From Paeniroseomonas aquatica (lineage in GTDB: Bacteria > Pseudomonadota > Alphaproteobacteria > Acetobacterales > Acetobacteraceae): a stretch of 64,000 nucleotides of DNA. Positions within the stretch are counted from its first letter, which is position 1. Every line of letters begins with the position of its first letter. The DNA lies in the NCBI RefSeq assembly GCF_030409335.1, contig NZ_JAUFPN010000170.1, forward strand, positions 43,007 to 107,006, given 5' to 3'. Of the stretch, positions 43,300-53,988 are shown in pieces. The notes beneath the pieces are model-generated. The model saw only the letters and a list, made by a program, of their open reading frames with translations, did not search any database and was not told the DNA's origin. The translations under genes were made by a program, and so were the position numbers.

Positions 43300-44273
43300 G
43301 CGAGAGGCTCCGCAGCGAAGGGGGATTGCAGGCGGCGCGCCAGCCAGGTCGCGTCGATCGGGGTCAACCCATCGGCGGCGCCGGGACCGGTGCCTGCCTC
43401 GGCCAGGGCAAGCCCGGCCGCCGCGGCCGCCAGGACGCCGCCGAGCCGCCGGGCGCCGTCCAGCCGGGTCGGCAGCAGATGGCGCGCCCCGAGCGCCACG
43501 AAGGCCGCCGCCATCTCGCCCGCCTCATCCGGGTCCAGCCCGGCCGGCAGCACAACGACGATCGCGGCCTCCGCAGCCTGCGCCAGGGCCCGCAGCCGGG
43601 AGGCCTGGGCGGCATCGAAGGGGTCGCAGCCGGCAGTGTCGATCCAGGTCGGCTGGCCCGGCTGCCGCCGGGCCATCGCCCGGGCGAGCACGGTGGGCTC
43701 CGGCGCCACCGCCAGGGTGAGGCCCAGCAGCCGGGTGAAGGCGGCCAGCTGCTCCGGGGCGCCGGCCCGGGCGTTGTCGGTGGTGACCACGAGGGGCGCG
43801 GCGCCGGCCAGTACGCCCCGGGTGGCCAGCTTGGCGCAGCTCAGCGTCTTGCCGGCACCGGGCGGCCCGGCCAGCAGCACCGGCCGGTCCAGCCCATCCG
43901 GCAGCGGCGCGAAGCCGAGGGCGGCGGCGAGGCCCTCGGCCAGCGGGGCGGGGCCAAGCCTCGCGGCAAGCGCCCGCGGCAGGTTGTGCCGCCTCCATCT
44001 GGGCGCCGGCGCCGGCGACGTCGGCGGATCGGGCAGGGGCCGAGCGGGCGGGCGCGGTGGGATGAGCCACAGCTCATCCGCCTCCGGCGCACCGGGCGGC
44101 TCGGCCGCGGGCTGTTCGGGCGGCGCCGGATCGCGGTCCAGCGCTGCCGTCACCTCGACGCCGCCGCCCGGGATCCGCCTGCTGTCGAGGATCACCGCAT
44201 CGGGGCCCAATGCGGCCCGGAGCTGGGCCATGGCTTCCGCCATGCCGGCGGCGCGGAACAGCCTCAGGCGCAT
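43296..44273 (-). CDS. flhF: Flagellar biosynthesis GTPase FlhF (short form)
   Basis: FlhF is an SRP-type GTPase that sets the place of flagellar assembly. The protein is 325 residues, shorter than many FlhF proteins. The N-terminal B domain (about 1-50, LFRAAGMAEAMAQLRAALGPDAVIL) is followed by a Pro-rich linker and the NG domain with GPPGAGKT (G1), DTAG (G3) and TRLDGARRLG (G4, normally TKLD). The G4 change from Lys to Arg is conservative. It follows flhA by 10 bp. Confidence 0.88.
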   Translation of the reverse strand: MRLRLFRAAGMAEAMAQLRAALGPDAVILDSRRIPGGGVEVTAALDRDPAPPEQPAAEPPGAPEADELWLIPPRPPARPLPDPPTSPAPAPRWRRHNLPRALAARLGPAPLAEGLAAALGFAPLPDGLDRPVLLAGPPGAGKTLSCAKLATRGVLAGAAPLVVTTDNARAGAPEQLAAFTRLLGLTLAVAPEPTVLARAMARRQPGQPTWIDTAGCDPFDAAQASRLRALAQAAEAAIVVVLPAGLDPDEAGEMAAAFVALGARHLLPTRLDGARRLGGVLAAAAAGLALAEAGTGPGAADGLTPIDATWLARRLQSPFAAEPLA

Positions 44274-44283
44274 CGGCGGTCCT

Positions 44284-46347
44284 TCACAGGCTGCCCACGG
44301 TGCGGATGCGGCTCCGCGGATGGATCTCGCCCTGGCTCAGCACGGTGGTCGAGGGCCGGAACCGCTCGACGATCGCCCGCACATGGCCGCGGATGCCGGC
44401 CGAGCAGACCAGCACCGGCGTTTCCCCGGCGGCGGCGGCGGCATCGAAGACCTCCCGCACCCGCTGCATGAACTCCTGCAGGCGGGAGGGGGCCATGGCG
44501 AGCTGGCGCTCCTCCGGCGGGCCGGCCAGGCTCTCGGCGAAGGCCAGTTCCCAGTCGGGCGACAGGGCGATCAGCGGCACGTAGCCCTGCGGCCCGCGTG
44601 CCGCATCCGAGAGCTGCCGCGCCAGCCGGCCGCGCACCACGGTGAGGATGGTGGACATCCCGCGGGCGCCGCCCGCCGTCGCCTCCTGCACGCCCTCGAG
44701 GATGGTCGGCAGGTCGCGGATCGAGACGCGTTCCGCCAGCAGCGCCTGCAGCACCCGCTGCAGCGCGCCGACGCCAATCTGCGAGGGGATGACGTCGGCG
44801 ATCAGCTTCTGGTGCTCCTTGGGGAGTTCATCCAGCAGCTTCTGGGTCTCGGCGAAGGAGAGCAGCTCGGCCATGTTCTCCCGGACCGTCTCGGTCAGAT
44901 GCGTCGCCAGCACGCCGGCGCAATCGACCACGGTGCAGCCCCGTGCCAGGGCCTCGTCGCGCAGCGCTTCCTCGATCCAGAGGGCGGGCAGGCCGAAGGT
45001 GGGCTCGGTCGTGCGTTCCCCGGCCATGGCGGGCACCTGGCCGGAGGGGTCGATGGCTAGGTGCAGCGGCGGCCGCAGCCGGCCGCGCGCCGCCTCGATC
45101 TCCTTCACCCGCAGGATGTAGTGGTCGGGCGGCAGTTCCAGGTTGTCCTGGATGCGGACGCTGGGCAGGACGAAGCCCATCTCGCTGGCCATGGAGCGGC
45201 GGAGCGCGCGGATCTGCTCGGTCAGCCGGGGGGCGTCGCCGGCGGCGAGTGCCAGCAGCCCATAGCCCAGTTCCAGCCGCAGCAGGTCGAGCCGCAGCGC
45301 CTCCGCGACCGGGGGCTCGCCGGGCGGCGGCGGGGCCGGCGGCGGCGCTTCGGCCGCGGCGGCATCGGCGGCGCGCCTGGTCCAGGCCAGGGCGCCGCCA
45401 CCGGCCGCCAGGGCGACGAAGGGGAGCAGCGGCATCCCCGGCATCAGCGCCATCAGCCCGGCCACGCCCGAGGCCAGCGCCATGGGCTTCCAGCCGCCGC
45501 CGAGCTGGCGGCTCATCATCTCGTCGGCACGCTCCCGCCCGGAGCCCTTGGTGACCACGATGCCGGCGGCGACCGAGATCAGCAGCGCCGGGATCTGGCT
45601 GATGAGCCCATCGCCCACCGTCAGCGTGGCGAAGGTGGTGGCCGCCTCGCCGACCGGCATCCCATGCCGCAGCACGCCGATGGCGAGGCCGCCGAGCAGG
45701 TTCACCACGGTGACGATCAGCCCGGCGATGGCATCGCCGCGGACGAATTTCGCCGCGCCGTCCATGGCGCCATGGAAGGCGCTTTCCTGTTCCAGCTCGC
45801 TGCGGCGCCGGCGCGCCTCCGCCTCATCGATGATGCCGGCCGAGAGGTCGGCGTCGATCGCCATCTGCTTGCCCGGCATGGCATCCAGGCTGAAGCGGGC
45901 GGCGACCTCGGCGATGCGGCCGGAGCCCTTGGTGACGACCATGAAATTGACGATGAGCAGGATGGCGAAGACGATCATCCCGACCATCACGTCGCCGCCC
46001 ATCAGGAAGCCGCCGAAGGCCGCGACCACCTGGCCGGCCGATTCCGGTCCCTCATGCCCATGGCTGAGGATGGTGCGGGTGGTGGCGACGTTCAGCGCGA
46101 GGCGCAGCAGGGTGGTCAGCAGCAGCAGCTGCGGGAAGGCGGTGAAGTCGAGCGGCGTGCGTAGGAACAGCGCCACCATCAGCACCAGCACGGCGAGGGT
46201 GATCGACAGGGCCAGGCCGGCATCGAGCAGCAGGGTCGGCAGCGGCACCACCAGCACCGCCAGCAGCACGCCGACGCCGACCGCGAGGGTGACGTCGCCG
46301 CCCGGCTGCAGCCGCCGCAGCCAGCCGGGGACCGCGATGCCGCCCAT
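44284..46347 (-). CDS. flhA: Flagellar export gate protein FlhA
   Basis: FlhA forms the nonameric gate of the flagellar type III export apparatus. The 687-residue protein has about eight N-terminal membrane helices, with the FHIPEP signature region SMDAMPGKQMAIDADLSAG-like (SLDAMPGKQMAIDADLSAGII), and a large C-terminal cytoplasmic domain (about 350-687) with YGLLALAAGD and a VDCAGVLATHL segment. It lies 3 bp after flbD in the flagellar operon. Confidence 0.96.
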   Translation of the reverse strand: MGGIAVPGWLRRLQPGGDVTLAVGVGVLLAVLVVPLPTLLLDAGLALSITLAVLVLMVALFLRTPLDFTAFPQLLLLTTLLRLALNVATTRTILSHGHEGPESAGQVVAAFGGFLMGGDVMVGMIVFAILLIVNFMVVTKGSGRIAEVAARFSLDAMPGKQMAIDADLSAGIIDEAEARRRRSELEQESAFHGAMDGAAKFVRGDAIAGLIVTVVNLLGGLAIGVLRHGMPVGEAATTFATLTVGDGLISQIPALLISVAAGIVVTKGSGRERADEMMSRQLGGGWKPMALASGVAGLMALMPGMPLLPFVALAAGGGALAWTRRAADAAAAEAPPPAPPPPGEPPVAEALRLDLLRLELGYGLLALAAGDAPRLTEQIRALRRSMASEMGFVLPSVRIQDNLELPPDHYILRVKEIEAARGRLRPPLHLAIDPSGQVPAMAGERTTEPTFGLPALWIEEALRDEALARGCTVVDCAGVLATHLTETVRENMAELLSFAETQKLLDELPKEHQKLIADVIPSQIGVGALQRVLQALLAERVSIRDLPTILEGVQEATAGGARGMSTILTVVRGRLARQLSDAARGPQGYVPLIALSPDWELAFAESLAGPPEERQLAMAPSRLQEFMQRVREVFDAAAAAGETPVLVCSAGIRGHVRAIVERFRPSTTVLSQGEIHPRSRIRTVGSL

Positions 46348-46350
46348 GCC

Positions 46351-47745
46351 TCAGGCTTCCGCCGGCCAGGAGGTGCCGGGATAGCCGGCCGCATGCACCG
46401 CCGGGACCGGCATGCCCTGGGCGCGGTACTCGTGCAGCTTGTTCCTCAGCGTGCGGATGGAGATGCCGAGGATCTCGGCCGCCCGGGTGCGGTTGCCCAG
46501 GCAATGGGTCAGCGTCTCGAGGATCAGGTCGCGCTCCACCTCCTCGACCTTGCGGCCGACCAGGCCGCTGACGCTGCGGGCAGGCGGGGCCGGGATTGCG
46601 GCGGGCGCCGGCGCAGCGGCGCTCGCGGCCTCCGGCGGTGGTGGCGGCAGCCGGGCCAGCTCGATCGCCTCCGGCCCGATGCTGCCGCCGCGGGCCAGCA
46701 GCACGGCCCGGTGCAGCGCGTTCTCCAGCTCCCGGACATTGCCGGGCCAGGGATGCGCCAGCAACAGGGCCTCCGCCGCCGGTGTCACCGCGCGCCGGGG
46801 CAGGCCATTGGCCTCGGCGAAGCGGTCGGCGAAATGTGCGGCAAGGGCGCTGATGTCCAGCGGCCGCTCGCGCAGCGGCGGGATATGCAGGGCGACGACG
46901 TTCAGCCGGAAGTACAGGTCGGCGCGGAACCGCCCGGCCTGCACCTCGGCGGCGAGGTCCCGGTTGGTCGCGGCCAGCAGCCGTACGTCCACCTTGGTCG
47001 GCGCGCCGCCGCCCAGCCGGTCCACCTCGCGTTCCTGGATGACGCGCAGGATCTTGGCCTGCAGGCGCAGATCCATCTCGCCGATCTCGTCGAGCAGCAG
47101 CGTGCCGCCGTCGGCCTGCTCGAACTTGCCGCGGCGGGCCGCGACGGCGCCGCTGAAGGCACCCTTCTCATGCCCGAACAATTCGGATTCCAGCAGCGCT
47201 TCCGGCAGGGCGGCGCAGTTCAGCGCGACGAAGGGGCCGCCGGAGCGGCGGCTGCTGCGATGGATGTGCCGCGCCAGCACCTCCTTGCCGGTGCCGCTCT
47301 CGCCGGTGATCAGCACGCTGGCCTGGGCGGTGGCGAGCTGCGTCGCCCGGGCCAGCAGCGCCACCATCGCCGCATCGCGGGTGACCGGCGCCTCGGCATC
47401 GCCGGCGGCGGCGGTCAGCATGGCCGCGATGAGGTCCGCATCCGGCGGCAGGGGAAGGAATTCCTTGGCCCCGGCGCGGATGGCGCGCACCACCGCGGCG
47501 GGATCGGGGTTGCGGCCGCAGGCGATCACCGGGCAGGCGATGCGTTCGGCCGCCAGCTGCTCGACCAGCCAGCCGATGTCATAACTGACGTCGCACAGGA
47601 CGAGATCGGCGCCGTCCGCCCGCATCCGGGCCAGGCCGGAGGCCACGCCGTCGGCCTGGGTCAGGCGCGCGCCGCGCGCCGTGGCGATGCGCGCCGCCTG
47701 CCCCAGCTCCGCATCCAGCGCGCCGATGATGAGGACCCGTGCCAT
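46351..47745 (-). CDS. flbD: Sigma-54-dependent flagellar regulator FlbD
   Basis: FlbD activates sigma-54 flagellar promoters. The 464-residue protein has an atypical receiver (about 1-115, lacking the usual acidic pair and the conserved Lys), an AAA+ domain with Walker A GESGTGKE and GAFSGAV (the usual sigma-54 contact motif is GAFTGA), and a C-terminal Fis-type HTH ([19 protein letters not shown]). It is encoded inside the flagellar operon between fliN and flhA. Naming follows the Caulobacter orthologue, on context. Confidence 0.88.
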   Translation of the reverse strand: MARVLIIGALDAELGQAARIATARGARLTQADGVASGLARMRADGADLVLCDVSYDIGWLVEQLAAERIACPVIACGRNPDPAAVVRAIRAGAKEFLPLPPDADLIAAMLTAAAGDAEAPVTRDAAMVALLARATQLATAQASVLITGESGTGKEVLARHIHRSSRRSGGPFVALNCAALPEALLESELFGHEKGAFSGAVAARRGKFEQADGGTLLLDEIGEMDLRLQAKILRVIQEREVDRLGGGAPTKVDVRLLAATNRDLAAEVQAGRFRADLYFRLNVVALHIPPLRERPLDISALAAHFADRFAEANGLPRRAVTPAAEALLLAHPWPGNVRELENALHRAVLLARGGSIGPEAIELARLPPPPPEAASAAAPAPAAIPAPPARSVSGLVGRKVEEVERDLILETLTHCLGNRTRAAEILGISIRTLRNKLHEYRAQGMPVPAVHAAGYPGTSWPAEA

Positions 47746-47748
47746 GCG

Positions 47749-48072
47749 CTAGATCCCCCTGTCGCCCTTCACGATTTCGGTCATGGTCACCCCGAGCCGG
47801 TTGTCCTCGACCATCACCACCTCGCCGCGCGCGACCAGGCGGTTGTTGACGTAGATGTCGACCGCCTCGCCCAGCTTGCGGTCGAGCTCGACCACCGCGC
47901 CGCGGCCGAGCTTGAGCAGCTGGGAGACCTGCATGGTCGCCCGGCCGAGCACCGCGCTGACCTGCACCGGGATGTCGTAGACCGCCTCCAGGTCGCGGCC
48001 GGAGGGGGCGGCGGGGCGCGGCGCCGTCGCCTCCGTCGGGCCCAAAGTCTCGAAGCCGCCGGGCTCGGCCAT
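47749..48072 (-). CDS. fliN: Flagellar motor switch protein FliN
   Basis: FliN is part of the C-ring and of export chaperone docking. The 107-residue protein has one SpoA domain (about 30-105) with VYDIPVQVSAVLGRATMQVSQLLKLGRGAVVELDR and VNNRLVARGEVVMVEDNRLGV, all typical. The N-terminus is short. It lies 2 bp after fliH. Confidence 0.95.
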   Translation of the reverse strand: MAEPGGFETLGPTEATAPRPAAPSGRDLEAVYDIPVQVSAVLGRATMQVSQLLKLGRGAVVELDRKLGEAVDIYVNNRLVARGEVVMVEDNRLGVTMTEIVKGDRGI

Positions 48073-48074
48073 GA

Positions 48075-48752
48075 TCAGATCTCCTTGGTCGGGGTTTGCA
48101 GTCCGTAGCTCTCGAGCAGCGCCGCCACCGCCTGGCGCTGCGCCACGGGCGAGAAGCCCGCCGCCCCGCCACGCCAGCTGGCGCGGGCCGCGCCCGCGGG
48201 CAGGGCCGGGTCTTCCAGCACCTCCAGCCGCGGGTCGCCGATGCGGGCTGCCGCCGCGGCCGCGCAGCCGGGCGGCACATGCAGGGTGACGGCGACCGAG
48301 TCCGCCAGCAGCGGCGCCAGATGGGCCGCGAGCAGCGCCGCGGACTCCGGCGCCAGCCGGGCGGCGGCGGCGGGCAGGGCGGCGTCCAGCGCCGCAAGCA
48401 GCAATCCGGCGAGCGCGCCGGCGGCTTCTTCCGCCGCCTGCGCCGCCGCTTCGCCGGCCTGCGCCAGCGCGGCGCCGATGGCGGTGAGCGCGGTGGCCAG
48501 CGTCGCGGCCTGGCTGGCGGCCGCCGCAGCCTGGCCGGCCAGCTCGCCGGCCGCGAAGCCACGGTCATGCTCGGCGGCGAGCAGCGCGGACTGGGCCGCG
48601 GCGGCAGAGGCGGCCTCGGCGGCGGCGAGGGCGGCCGGGTCCGGCGCCTCGGGGGGCGGCGCATCCAGGTCCGGCACGGTGAAGCGGGCGCTGGACGGCG
48701 CGCCGGGCCGCGGCCGCTGCAGCACCAGGACCGGCTCGAAGCCGGAACTCAT
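48075..48752 (-). CDS. fliH: FliH-like flagellar assembly protein
   Basis: FliH binds the FliI ATPase and controls flagellar export. This 225-residue protein is very Ala-rich, with a long helical middle region (about 45-130, [30 protein letters not shown]) and a small C-terminal domain with [15 protein letters not shown] and [21 protein letters not shown]. The sequence is weakly conserved; the call rests mainly on position between fliG and fliN and the coiled-coil pattern. No fliI is adjacent in this window. Confidence 0.78.
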   Translation of the reverse strand: MSSGFEPVLVLQRPRPGAPSSARFTVPDLDAPPPEAPDPAALAAAEAASAAAAQSALLAAEHDRGFAAGELAGQAAAAASQAATLATALTAIGAALAQAGEAAAQAAEEAAGALAGLLLAALDAALPAAAARLAPESAALLAAHLAPLLADSVAVTLHVPPGCAAAAAARIGDPRLEVLEDPALPAGAARASWRGGAAGFSPVAQRQAVAALLESYGLQTPTKEI

Positions 48753-49750
48753 GGCACCATCTCCTCGTCACGCCCGTCCTGCAGCGTGATGGTGCCGGCC
48801 GCCGACATGTCCTTGGCGACCGCGACGATCATCGCCTGCGCCTCGTCCACGTCGCGCAGCCGCACCGGGCCGAGCCCGGCGATGTCGTCCCGCAGCAGCT
48901 TGGCGGCGCGTTCCGTGAGGTTCTTCATGAACAGCTCGCGCAGGGTCTCCGAGGCACCCTTCAGCGCCAGCGCCAGCTTGTCCTTCTCGACCGAGCGCAG
49001 CAGGGTCTGCAGCCCGGCGCCGTCGACCCGCTGCAGGTCCTCGAAGGTGAACATCAATCCGCGGATGCGCTCGGCGCTGTCGCGGTTGCGCTCCTCGAGG
49101 GCGGCGAGGATGCGGCTCTCGGCGGCCCGGTCGAGGTTGTTGAAGATCTCGGCCATCATCTCATGCGCGTCGCGCCGCGCGGCGCGGGCGAGGTTCGACA
49201 TGAATTCCATCTTCAGGGTGCGCTCGACGCCCTCGAGCGCTTCTTTCTGCACCGTCTCCATCCGCAGCATGCGCATCACCACCTCCATGGCGAAGCCTTC
49301 CGGCAGCAGCGACAGCACGCGGGCGGCATGGTCGGCGCGGACCTTGGTGAGCACCACGGCGACGGTCTGCGGGTATTCGTTCTTGAGGTAGTTGGCGAGC
49401 ACCGCCTCGTTCACGTTGCCCAGCTTGTCCCACATGGTGCGGCCGGCCGGGCCGCGGATCTCCTCCATGATCAGGGCGACGCGGTCGGGCGACAGGGTCT
49501 TCAGCAGCAGCCGTTCGGTGCTCTCGAAACTGCCGGTCAGCGAGCCGGCCTGGCCGAGCTGCTCGCTGAAATCCTTGCAGACATCCTCGATTGCGTTGGC
49601 GGGGACGGTGCCGAGCGTCGCCATGGCCACCGAGAGGTCGCGGATCTCATCCTCATGCATCCGGGCGAAGAGGCCGGCGGCATGTTCCTCGCCGATGGCC
49701 AGCAGCAAGGCCGCCGCCTTCTGGGGTCCGGTCAACAGGCCGCTCGCCAT
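48749..49750 (-). CDS. fliG: Flagellar motor switch protein FliG
   Basis: FliG is the rotor protein that interacts with the stator. From ATG 49750 it is 333 residues, the normal size. Landmarks are [55 protein letters not shown] (EHPQT-type), and the C-terminal torque domain with [34 protein letters not shown]. It overlaps fliF by one base and fliH by 4 bp. Confidence 0.96.
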   Translation of the reverse strand: MASGLLTGPQKAAALLLAIGEEHAAGLFARMHEDEIRDLSVAMATLGTVPANAIEDVCKDFSEQLGQAGSLTGSFESTERLLLKTLSPDRVALIMEEIRGPAGRTMWDKLGNVNEAVLANYLKNEYPQTVAVVLTKVRADHAARVLSLLPEGFAMEVVMRMLRMETVQKEALEGVERTLKMEFMSNLARAARRDAHEMMAEIFNNLDRAAESRILAALEERNRDSAERIRGLMFTFEDLQRVDGAGLQTLLRSVEKDKLALALKGASETLRELFMKNLTERAAKLLRDDIAGLGPVRLRDVDEAQAMIVAVAKDMSAAGTITLQDGRDEEMVP

Positions 49751-51402
49751 CAGCTCGCCCCCTCCGGTGCCAGCCAACGGCGCAGGACGGTCAGCGCCTC
49801 ATCCGGATGCTGTTCCACCAATTTCACAAGGTTGTTGATCGCCGAGGCACGGAGCTGGCCCTGGACATGCGCCAGGTCGACCATGCTCTCGGCCGGAGCG
49901 AGCTGCGCCTGGTCCTCGGCGCCGCCCGCCTCGCCCGGCGGGGCAGGGGAGCCATCGGGCAGGGTGGCCGGCACCCCCTGCGGCCCGCCGAGGGCCGCGG
50001 CACCGGCGGCCACGGCCTGGCTGCCCTGCGGCGTCAGCACGGCGGTGAAGCGCCCGACCATCGGGCGGCCGAGCAGCAGGATGGCGACCAGGGCCACCAG
50101 CGCCAGCAGCCCGCTTTCGATCAGCCGCGTCGCCAGCGCCGGGGTGATGGGCAGGCCGAGGAAGCCGGCGGCGTCGGACGGGGCCTGGGCCTCCTCGACG
50201 AAGCGCATGGACACGACCTCGACCTTGTCGCCACGGCGCTCGTCGAAGCCGATGGCGCTGCGCACCAGGGCGGCGATCCGCGCCAGCTCCTCCGGCGTGC
50301 GTTCCCGCCAGGCGGCCGGGGGCTCGGCGACGCCGTCCACCAGCACGGCGACGGACAGGCGGCGGATCATGGGATGGTCCCGCACGACGTTGCGGCTGGT
50401 CCGGCCGATCTCGAAATTGGTGGTCTCTTCCTGCCGGTTCTCGGAGCTGCCGGCCCCCGCCGGGGGAGTCTCCTGGCCCGGTAGGTTGGTGGCGACGGAG
50501 GTGGGCGGGGGCTCGGCGCCGCGGCTCTGCTCGGTCACGCTCTGGGTACTGCGGGCGACCTGGTTCTCCGGGTCGAAGCGCTCCTCGCGGGTTTCGACCC
50601 GCTCGAAATCCATTTCGATGCTGGCTTCGGCGCGGACCCGGCCGGGGCCCAGGGTGCGTTCCAGCAATTCCTCGACCGCGCGCCCGGTGCGCAGCTCCTG
50701 GGCCCGGCGCAGCTCCTCCTGGCTGAGGGCTTGGGCCGGGCCGGTGAGCGCTTGGCCGCCGCGGGCCAGCAGTTCGCCGCGGCTGTCGACGATGGAGATG
50801 CTCTGCGGCTTCAGCCCCGGCACCGCCGTGGCGACCAGGTGCAGCACCGCCTGCACGCCGTCGCGGTCCAGCCGTTGGGCGCCCTGCATGGCGAGGACGA
50901 CGCTCGCCTGGGCTTCCGCCCTCTCCCGGGAGAAGGCTTCCCGGCGGGGCAGCACGAGATGCACCCGGGCGGAGCGGACCCCGGCCAGGCCGCGGATGGT
51001 CCGGGCCAGTTCGCCCTCCAGCGCCCGCAGCCGGTTCACGTCCTGCTGGAAGGGGCTGGTGGTGAGGCTTTCGCCGCGGTCGAAGATTTCCCAGCCGACC
51101 CCGCCGCCGGCCGGCAGCCCGTCCCGGGCCAGCAGCAGCCGGAGCCGGGCCACCTGATCCGTGGGGGCCAGCACCTGGGTCCCGCCGCCGGCCAGGCGGA
51201 AGGGGACCCGCTGGCGCTCCAGGGCGGCGACGACAGCGGCCGCGTCGCGGGGTTCGAGCTCGCCGAAGAGCGGGCTCATCGGCGGGTCGCCGGCCCGGAA
51301 GGCCATGGCAGCCAGCAGGCCCAGGATACCCAGCCCGACCGCGGCCAGCGCCAGCAACCGGACCGGGCCCAGCGTCCTGAGGCCAGCGATCAGCCCGCCC
51401 AT
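49750..51402 (-). CDS. fliF: Flagellar MS-ring protein FliF
   Basis: FliF forms the MS ring in the inner membrane. The 550-residue protein has two membrane helices (about 15-35 and 425-445), RBM-type domains between them with [49 protein letters not shown] and [14 protein letters not shown], and a C-terminal FliG-binding tail. It is the first gene of the flagellar operon; the upstream 316 bp are shared with the divergent prs gene. Confidence 0.96.
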   Translation of the reverse strand: MGGLIAGLRTLGPVRLLALAAVGLGILGLLAAMAFRAGDPPMSPLFGELEPRDAAAVVAALERQRVPFRLAGGGTQVLAPTDQVARLRLLLARDGLPAGGGVGWEIFDRGESLTTSPFQQDVNRLRALEGELARTIRGLAGVRSARVHLVLPRREAFSRERAEAQASVVLAMQGAQRLDRDGVQAVLHLVATAVPGLKPQSISIVDSRGELLARGGQALTGPAQALSQEELRRAQELRTGRAVEELLERTLGPGRVRAEASIEMDFERVETREERFDPENQVARSTQSVTEQSRGAEPPPTSVATNLPGQETPPAGAGSSENRQEETTNFEIGRTSRNVVRDHPMIRRLSVAVLVDGVAEPPAAWRERTPEELARIAALVRSAIGFDERRGDKVEVVSMRFVEEAQAPSDAAGFLGLPITPALATRLIESGLLALVALVAILLLGRPMVGRFTAVLTPQGSQAVAAGAAALGGPQGVPATLPDGSPAPPGEAGGAEDQAQLAPAESMVDLAHVQGQLRASAINNLVKLVEQHPDEALTVLRRWLAPEGAS

Positions 51403-51718
51403 GCCGCCAACCGCGCCTTCAACCGCCGCACCGCCATACCAGGCCGCCGCATCACCTATCTCCCGGCCAGCGTTTTGCTAACGGGGCAGAAACTGCCGCA
51501 TGCGGATTTCGGTCCGGTTAAGGCGGGCATGGAAATCGGCGGCCAGCGGCACCCACCAGGGCCCCGGCCGCGGCGCTGCCATGTCACAGCCGCGGGGTCC
51601 CGGCGATTTACAGGCCTCCATCACCTTGATATTTCCGCCCGGCCATGCGGAATGCGGGCTTCGGCGGCGTTCGGGTCGCGCACAGACACGCCTCGTGTCA
51701 CATCAAGGGTCCGGCCGG
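51403..51718. other. Divergent fliF/prs intergenic region
   Basis: No coding frame is convincing in this 316-bp region. It must hold promoters for both the leftward flagellar operon and prs. I looked for a sigma-54 site (GG-N10-GC) facing fliF and for a TTAA-N7-TTAA CtrA box and found no acceptable match; only half sites of TTAA type occur. Confidence 0.5.
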
Positions 51719-52651
51719 ATGAAGATCGTCGCCTGCAACAGCAACCGCCCCCTGGCCGAGGCGGTCGCCGCCTCCCTCGGCCTGCCGCTCACCAGCGCCT
51801 CCGTCCGGCGCTTCGCCGACATGGAGGTCTTCGTCGAGATCGACGAGAACGTCCGCGGCGAGGATGTCTTCGTGATCCAGTCCACGAGCTACCCGGCCAA
51901 CGACAACCTGATGGAATTGCTCATCACGCTCGATGCGCTGCGCCGCGCCAGCGCCCGGCGGGTGACCGCGGTCATCCCCTATTTCGGCTATGCCCGGCAG
52001 GACCGGAAGTCGGGCTCGCGGACCCCGATCTCGGCCAAGCTGGTGGCCAACATCATCACCACGGCCGGGGCCAACCGGGTGCTGACCATGGATCTGCATG
52101 CCGCGCAGATCCAGGGCTTCTTCGACATTCCGGTGGACAACCTGTTCTCTGCCCCGCTGTTCTCCCGCGACATCATGGAGCGCTACAAGGGCCGCGACCT
52201 GATGGTGGTCTCGCCCGATGTCGGCGGCGTGGTGCGGGCCCGGGCCATGGCGTCCCGGCTGCACACCGATCTCGCCATCATCGACAAGCGGCGGCCGCGG
52301 GCCGGCGTCTCGGAGGTGATGAACGTGATCGGCGAGGTGGAGGGCCGGCACTGCATCCTGGTGGATGACATCGTCGATTCCGGCGGCACCCTGGTGAATG
52401 CGGCCGAGGCGCTGATCAAGAACGGCGCCAGCGGCGTCTCCGTCTATGTCACCCATGGCGTCTTCTCGGGCGGCGCGGTGGCCCGCGTCGGCGCCTCGCC
52501 GATTGAGAACATGACGGTGACCGACAGCATCCTGGCGACGGAGGCGGTGCGGGTTTCCTCCAACATCCGCCAGGTGACCATCGCCCCGCTGCTCGCCGAG
52601 GCGATGCGACGGATCTCCGAGGAAAGCTCGGTCTCCTCGCTGTTCAACTGA
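51719..52651 (+). CDS. prs: Ribose-phosphate pyrophosphokinase
   Basis: Prs makes PRPP from ribose 5-phosphate and ATP for nucleotide and His/Trp biosynthesis. From ATG 51719 it is 310 residues, the normal length; the upstream open frame has no family sequence. Landmarks are [60 protein letters not shown] and the PRPP loop [12 protein letters not shown]. It is followed by a bidirectional hairpin. Confidence 0.97.
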   Translation: MKIVACNSNRPLAEAVAASLGLPLTSASVRRFADMEVFVEIDENVRGEDVFVIQSTSYPANDNLMELLITLDALRRASARRVTAVIPYFGYARQDRKSGSRTPISAKLVANIITTAGANRVLTMDLHAAQIQGFFDIPVDNLFSAPLFSRDIMERYKGRDLMVVSPDVGGVVRARAMASRLHTDLAIIDKRRPRAGVSEVMNVIGEVEGRHCILVDDIVDSGGTLVNAAEALIKNGASGVSVYVTHGVFSGGAVARVGASPIENMTVTDSILATEAVRVSSNIRQVTIAPLLAEAMRRISEESSVSSLFN

Positions 52652-52655
52652 GGGC

Positions 52656-52684
52656 CGGCAGGCCCGCCTGGCGCGGGCCTGCCG
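52656..52684. terminator. Bidirectional terminator hairpin between prs and ilvE
   Basis: CGGCAGGCCCGC and GCGGGCCTGCCG form a perfect 12-bp stem around a 5-base loop, 4 bp past the prs stop and 7 bp past the ilvE stop. There is no strong U-tract on either side, so it is a GC hairpin terminator candidate. Confidence 0.75.
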
Positions 52685-52691
52685 TCAGGCT

Positions 52692-53789
52692 TCAGGCGGC
52701 GACGGGCACCGGCACGGTGCTCATCCAGCCATGTGGGTCCGGGGCACGGCCGTATTGCAGCGCGACGATCGCGTCGTAGAGCCGCTGCGTCACCGGGCCG
52801 GTCTGGCCGCCGCCGATGCGGATGGTCTCGCCCTTGTAGCCGAGCTCGCCGACCGGGGAGACCACCGCGGCGGTGCCGGTGCCCCACATCTCGGCCAGGG
52901 TGCCGTCGCGGCCGGCCTGCATGACCTCCTCGATGGCGATCTTCCGCTCGGAGACCTTCAGGCCCCAGTCGCGCATCAGGGTCAGCGCCGAGTTGCGCGT
53001 CACGCCATCGAGGATGGTGCCGGCCAGCGGCGGGGTGATCACCTCGTCGCCGATCCGCAGCATGATGTTCATGGTGCCGACCTCGTCGACGAAGCGCCGC
53101 TCGATGCCGTCGAGCCAGAGCACCTGGGTATAGCCCTGGCGCTCCGCATCCTGCTGCGCCGCCAGCGAGGCGGCGTAATTGGCCGCCGTCTTGGCCTCCC
53201 CCAGCCCGCCCTGCACCGCGCGGACGTACTTGTCCGTCGCCAGGATGCGGACCGGCTTCACCCCTTCCTTGTAGTAGGAGCCGACCGGGGAGCAGATGAC
53301 GAAATAGGTATAGCTGTGCGCCGGATGGACGCCGAGCTGGACCTCCGTCGCGATGACGGTCGGGCGGATATAGAGCGAGGTGCCGGGGCTCGAGGGCACC
53401 CAGGCATGGTCGGCCGAGACGATCGCCTCGAAGGAGCGGCGGATGAGGTTCGCGTCCATGGTGGGGATGCAGAGCGCGGCGCAGGAGCGGTTCAGCCGTT
53501 CGGCATGGCGCTGGGCGCGGAACAGCCGGATGGTCCCGTCCCCGCCGCGGAAGGCCTTCAGCCCGTCGAACACCGCCTGGCCGTAGTGCAGGACGGAGGT
53601 GGCGGGGTCGAGCGTCAGCGGGGCATAGGGGACGACGCGGGGGTCGTGCCAGCCGCGGCCTTCCTCGTAGTTCATCATGAACATGTGGTCGGTCAGGACC
53701 TTGCCGAAGGACAGGGTCGAGTCCTCGGGTCGGCGCTGCGGCGTCCGGGTCTGGGTGAAGCCGATGGTGGGTTCGTTCATGGACGCCAT
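52692..53789 (-). CDS. ilvE: Branched-chain amino acid aminotransferase
   Basis: IlvE transfers amino groups in the synthesis and breakdown of Val, Leu and Ile, with PLP. The 365-residue protein has the PLP-lysine region GGLGEAKTAANYAAS, DEVGTMNIMLRI and VTRNSALTLMRDWGLKV, as in the class IV aminotransferases of the long type. The start is ATG 53789; ATG 53780 is an alternative. It converges on prs across the hairpin. Confidence 0.96.
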   Translation of the reverse strand: MASMNEPTIGFTQTRTPQRRPEDSTLSFGKVLTDHMFMMNYEEGRGWHDPRVVPYAPLTLDPATSVLHYGQAVFDGLKAFRGGDGTIRLFRAQRHAERLNRSCAALCIPTMDANLIRRSFEAIVSADHAWVPSSPGTSLYIRPTVIATEVQLGVHPAHSYTYFVICSPVGSYYKEGVKPVRILATDKYVRAVQGGLGEAKTAANYAASLAAQQDAERQGYTQVLWLDGIERRFVDEVGTMNIMLRIGDEVITPPLAGTILDGVTRNSALTLMRDWGLKVSERKIAIEEVMQAGRDGTLAEMWGTGTAAVVSPVGELGYKGETIRIGGGQTGPVTQRLYDAIVALQYGRAPDPHGWMSTVPVPVAA

Positions 53790-53988
53790 GGCGCTGAATT
53801 CCGCATCATTGTTTCGTATGGACTCACTCTAACGAAATACATCTTCATAGGCTATCGGCCGCACCGGCATTCCAGCCATGCGCCCCCCAGACATGCGCCC
53901 CTGGCCCGGCCGTAACCGGCGGGATTTCCCCCCTTGCCCGCGGCGGCTGCCTCGGTGAGTCTGCCGCCGCAATCCGAGGAGGCCTCCC

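Noticed and set aside
51403..51718. A sigma-54 or CtrA site for the flagellar operon
   Set aside because: No GG-N10-GC pair with acceptable flanks and no TTAA-N7-TTAA pair was found; single half sites are not evidence.
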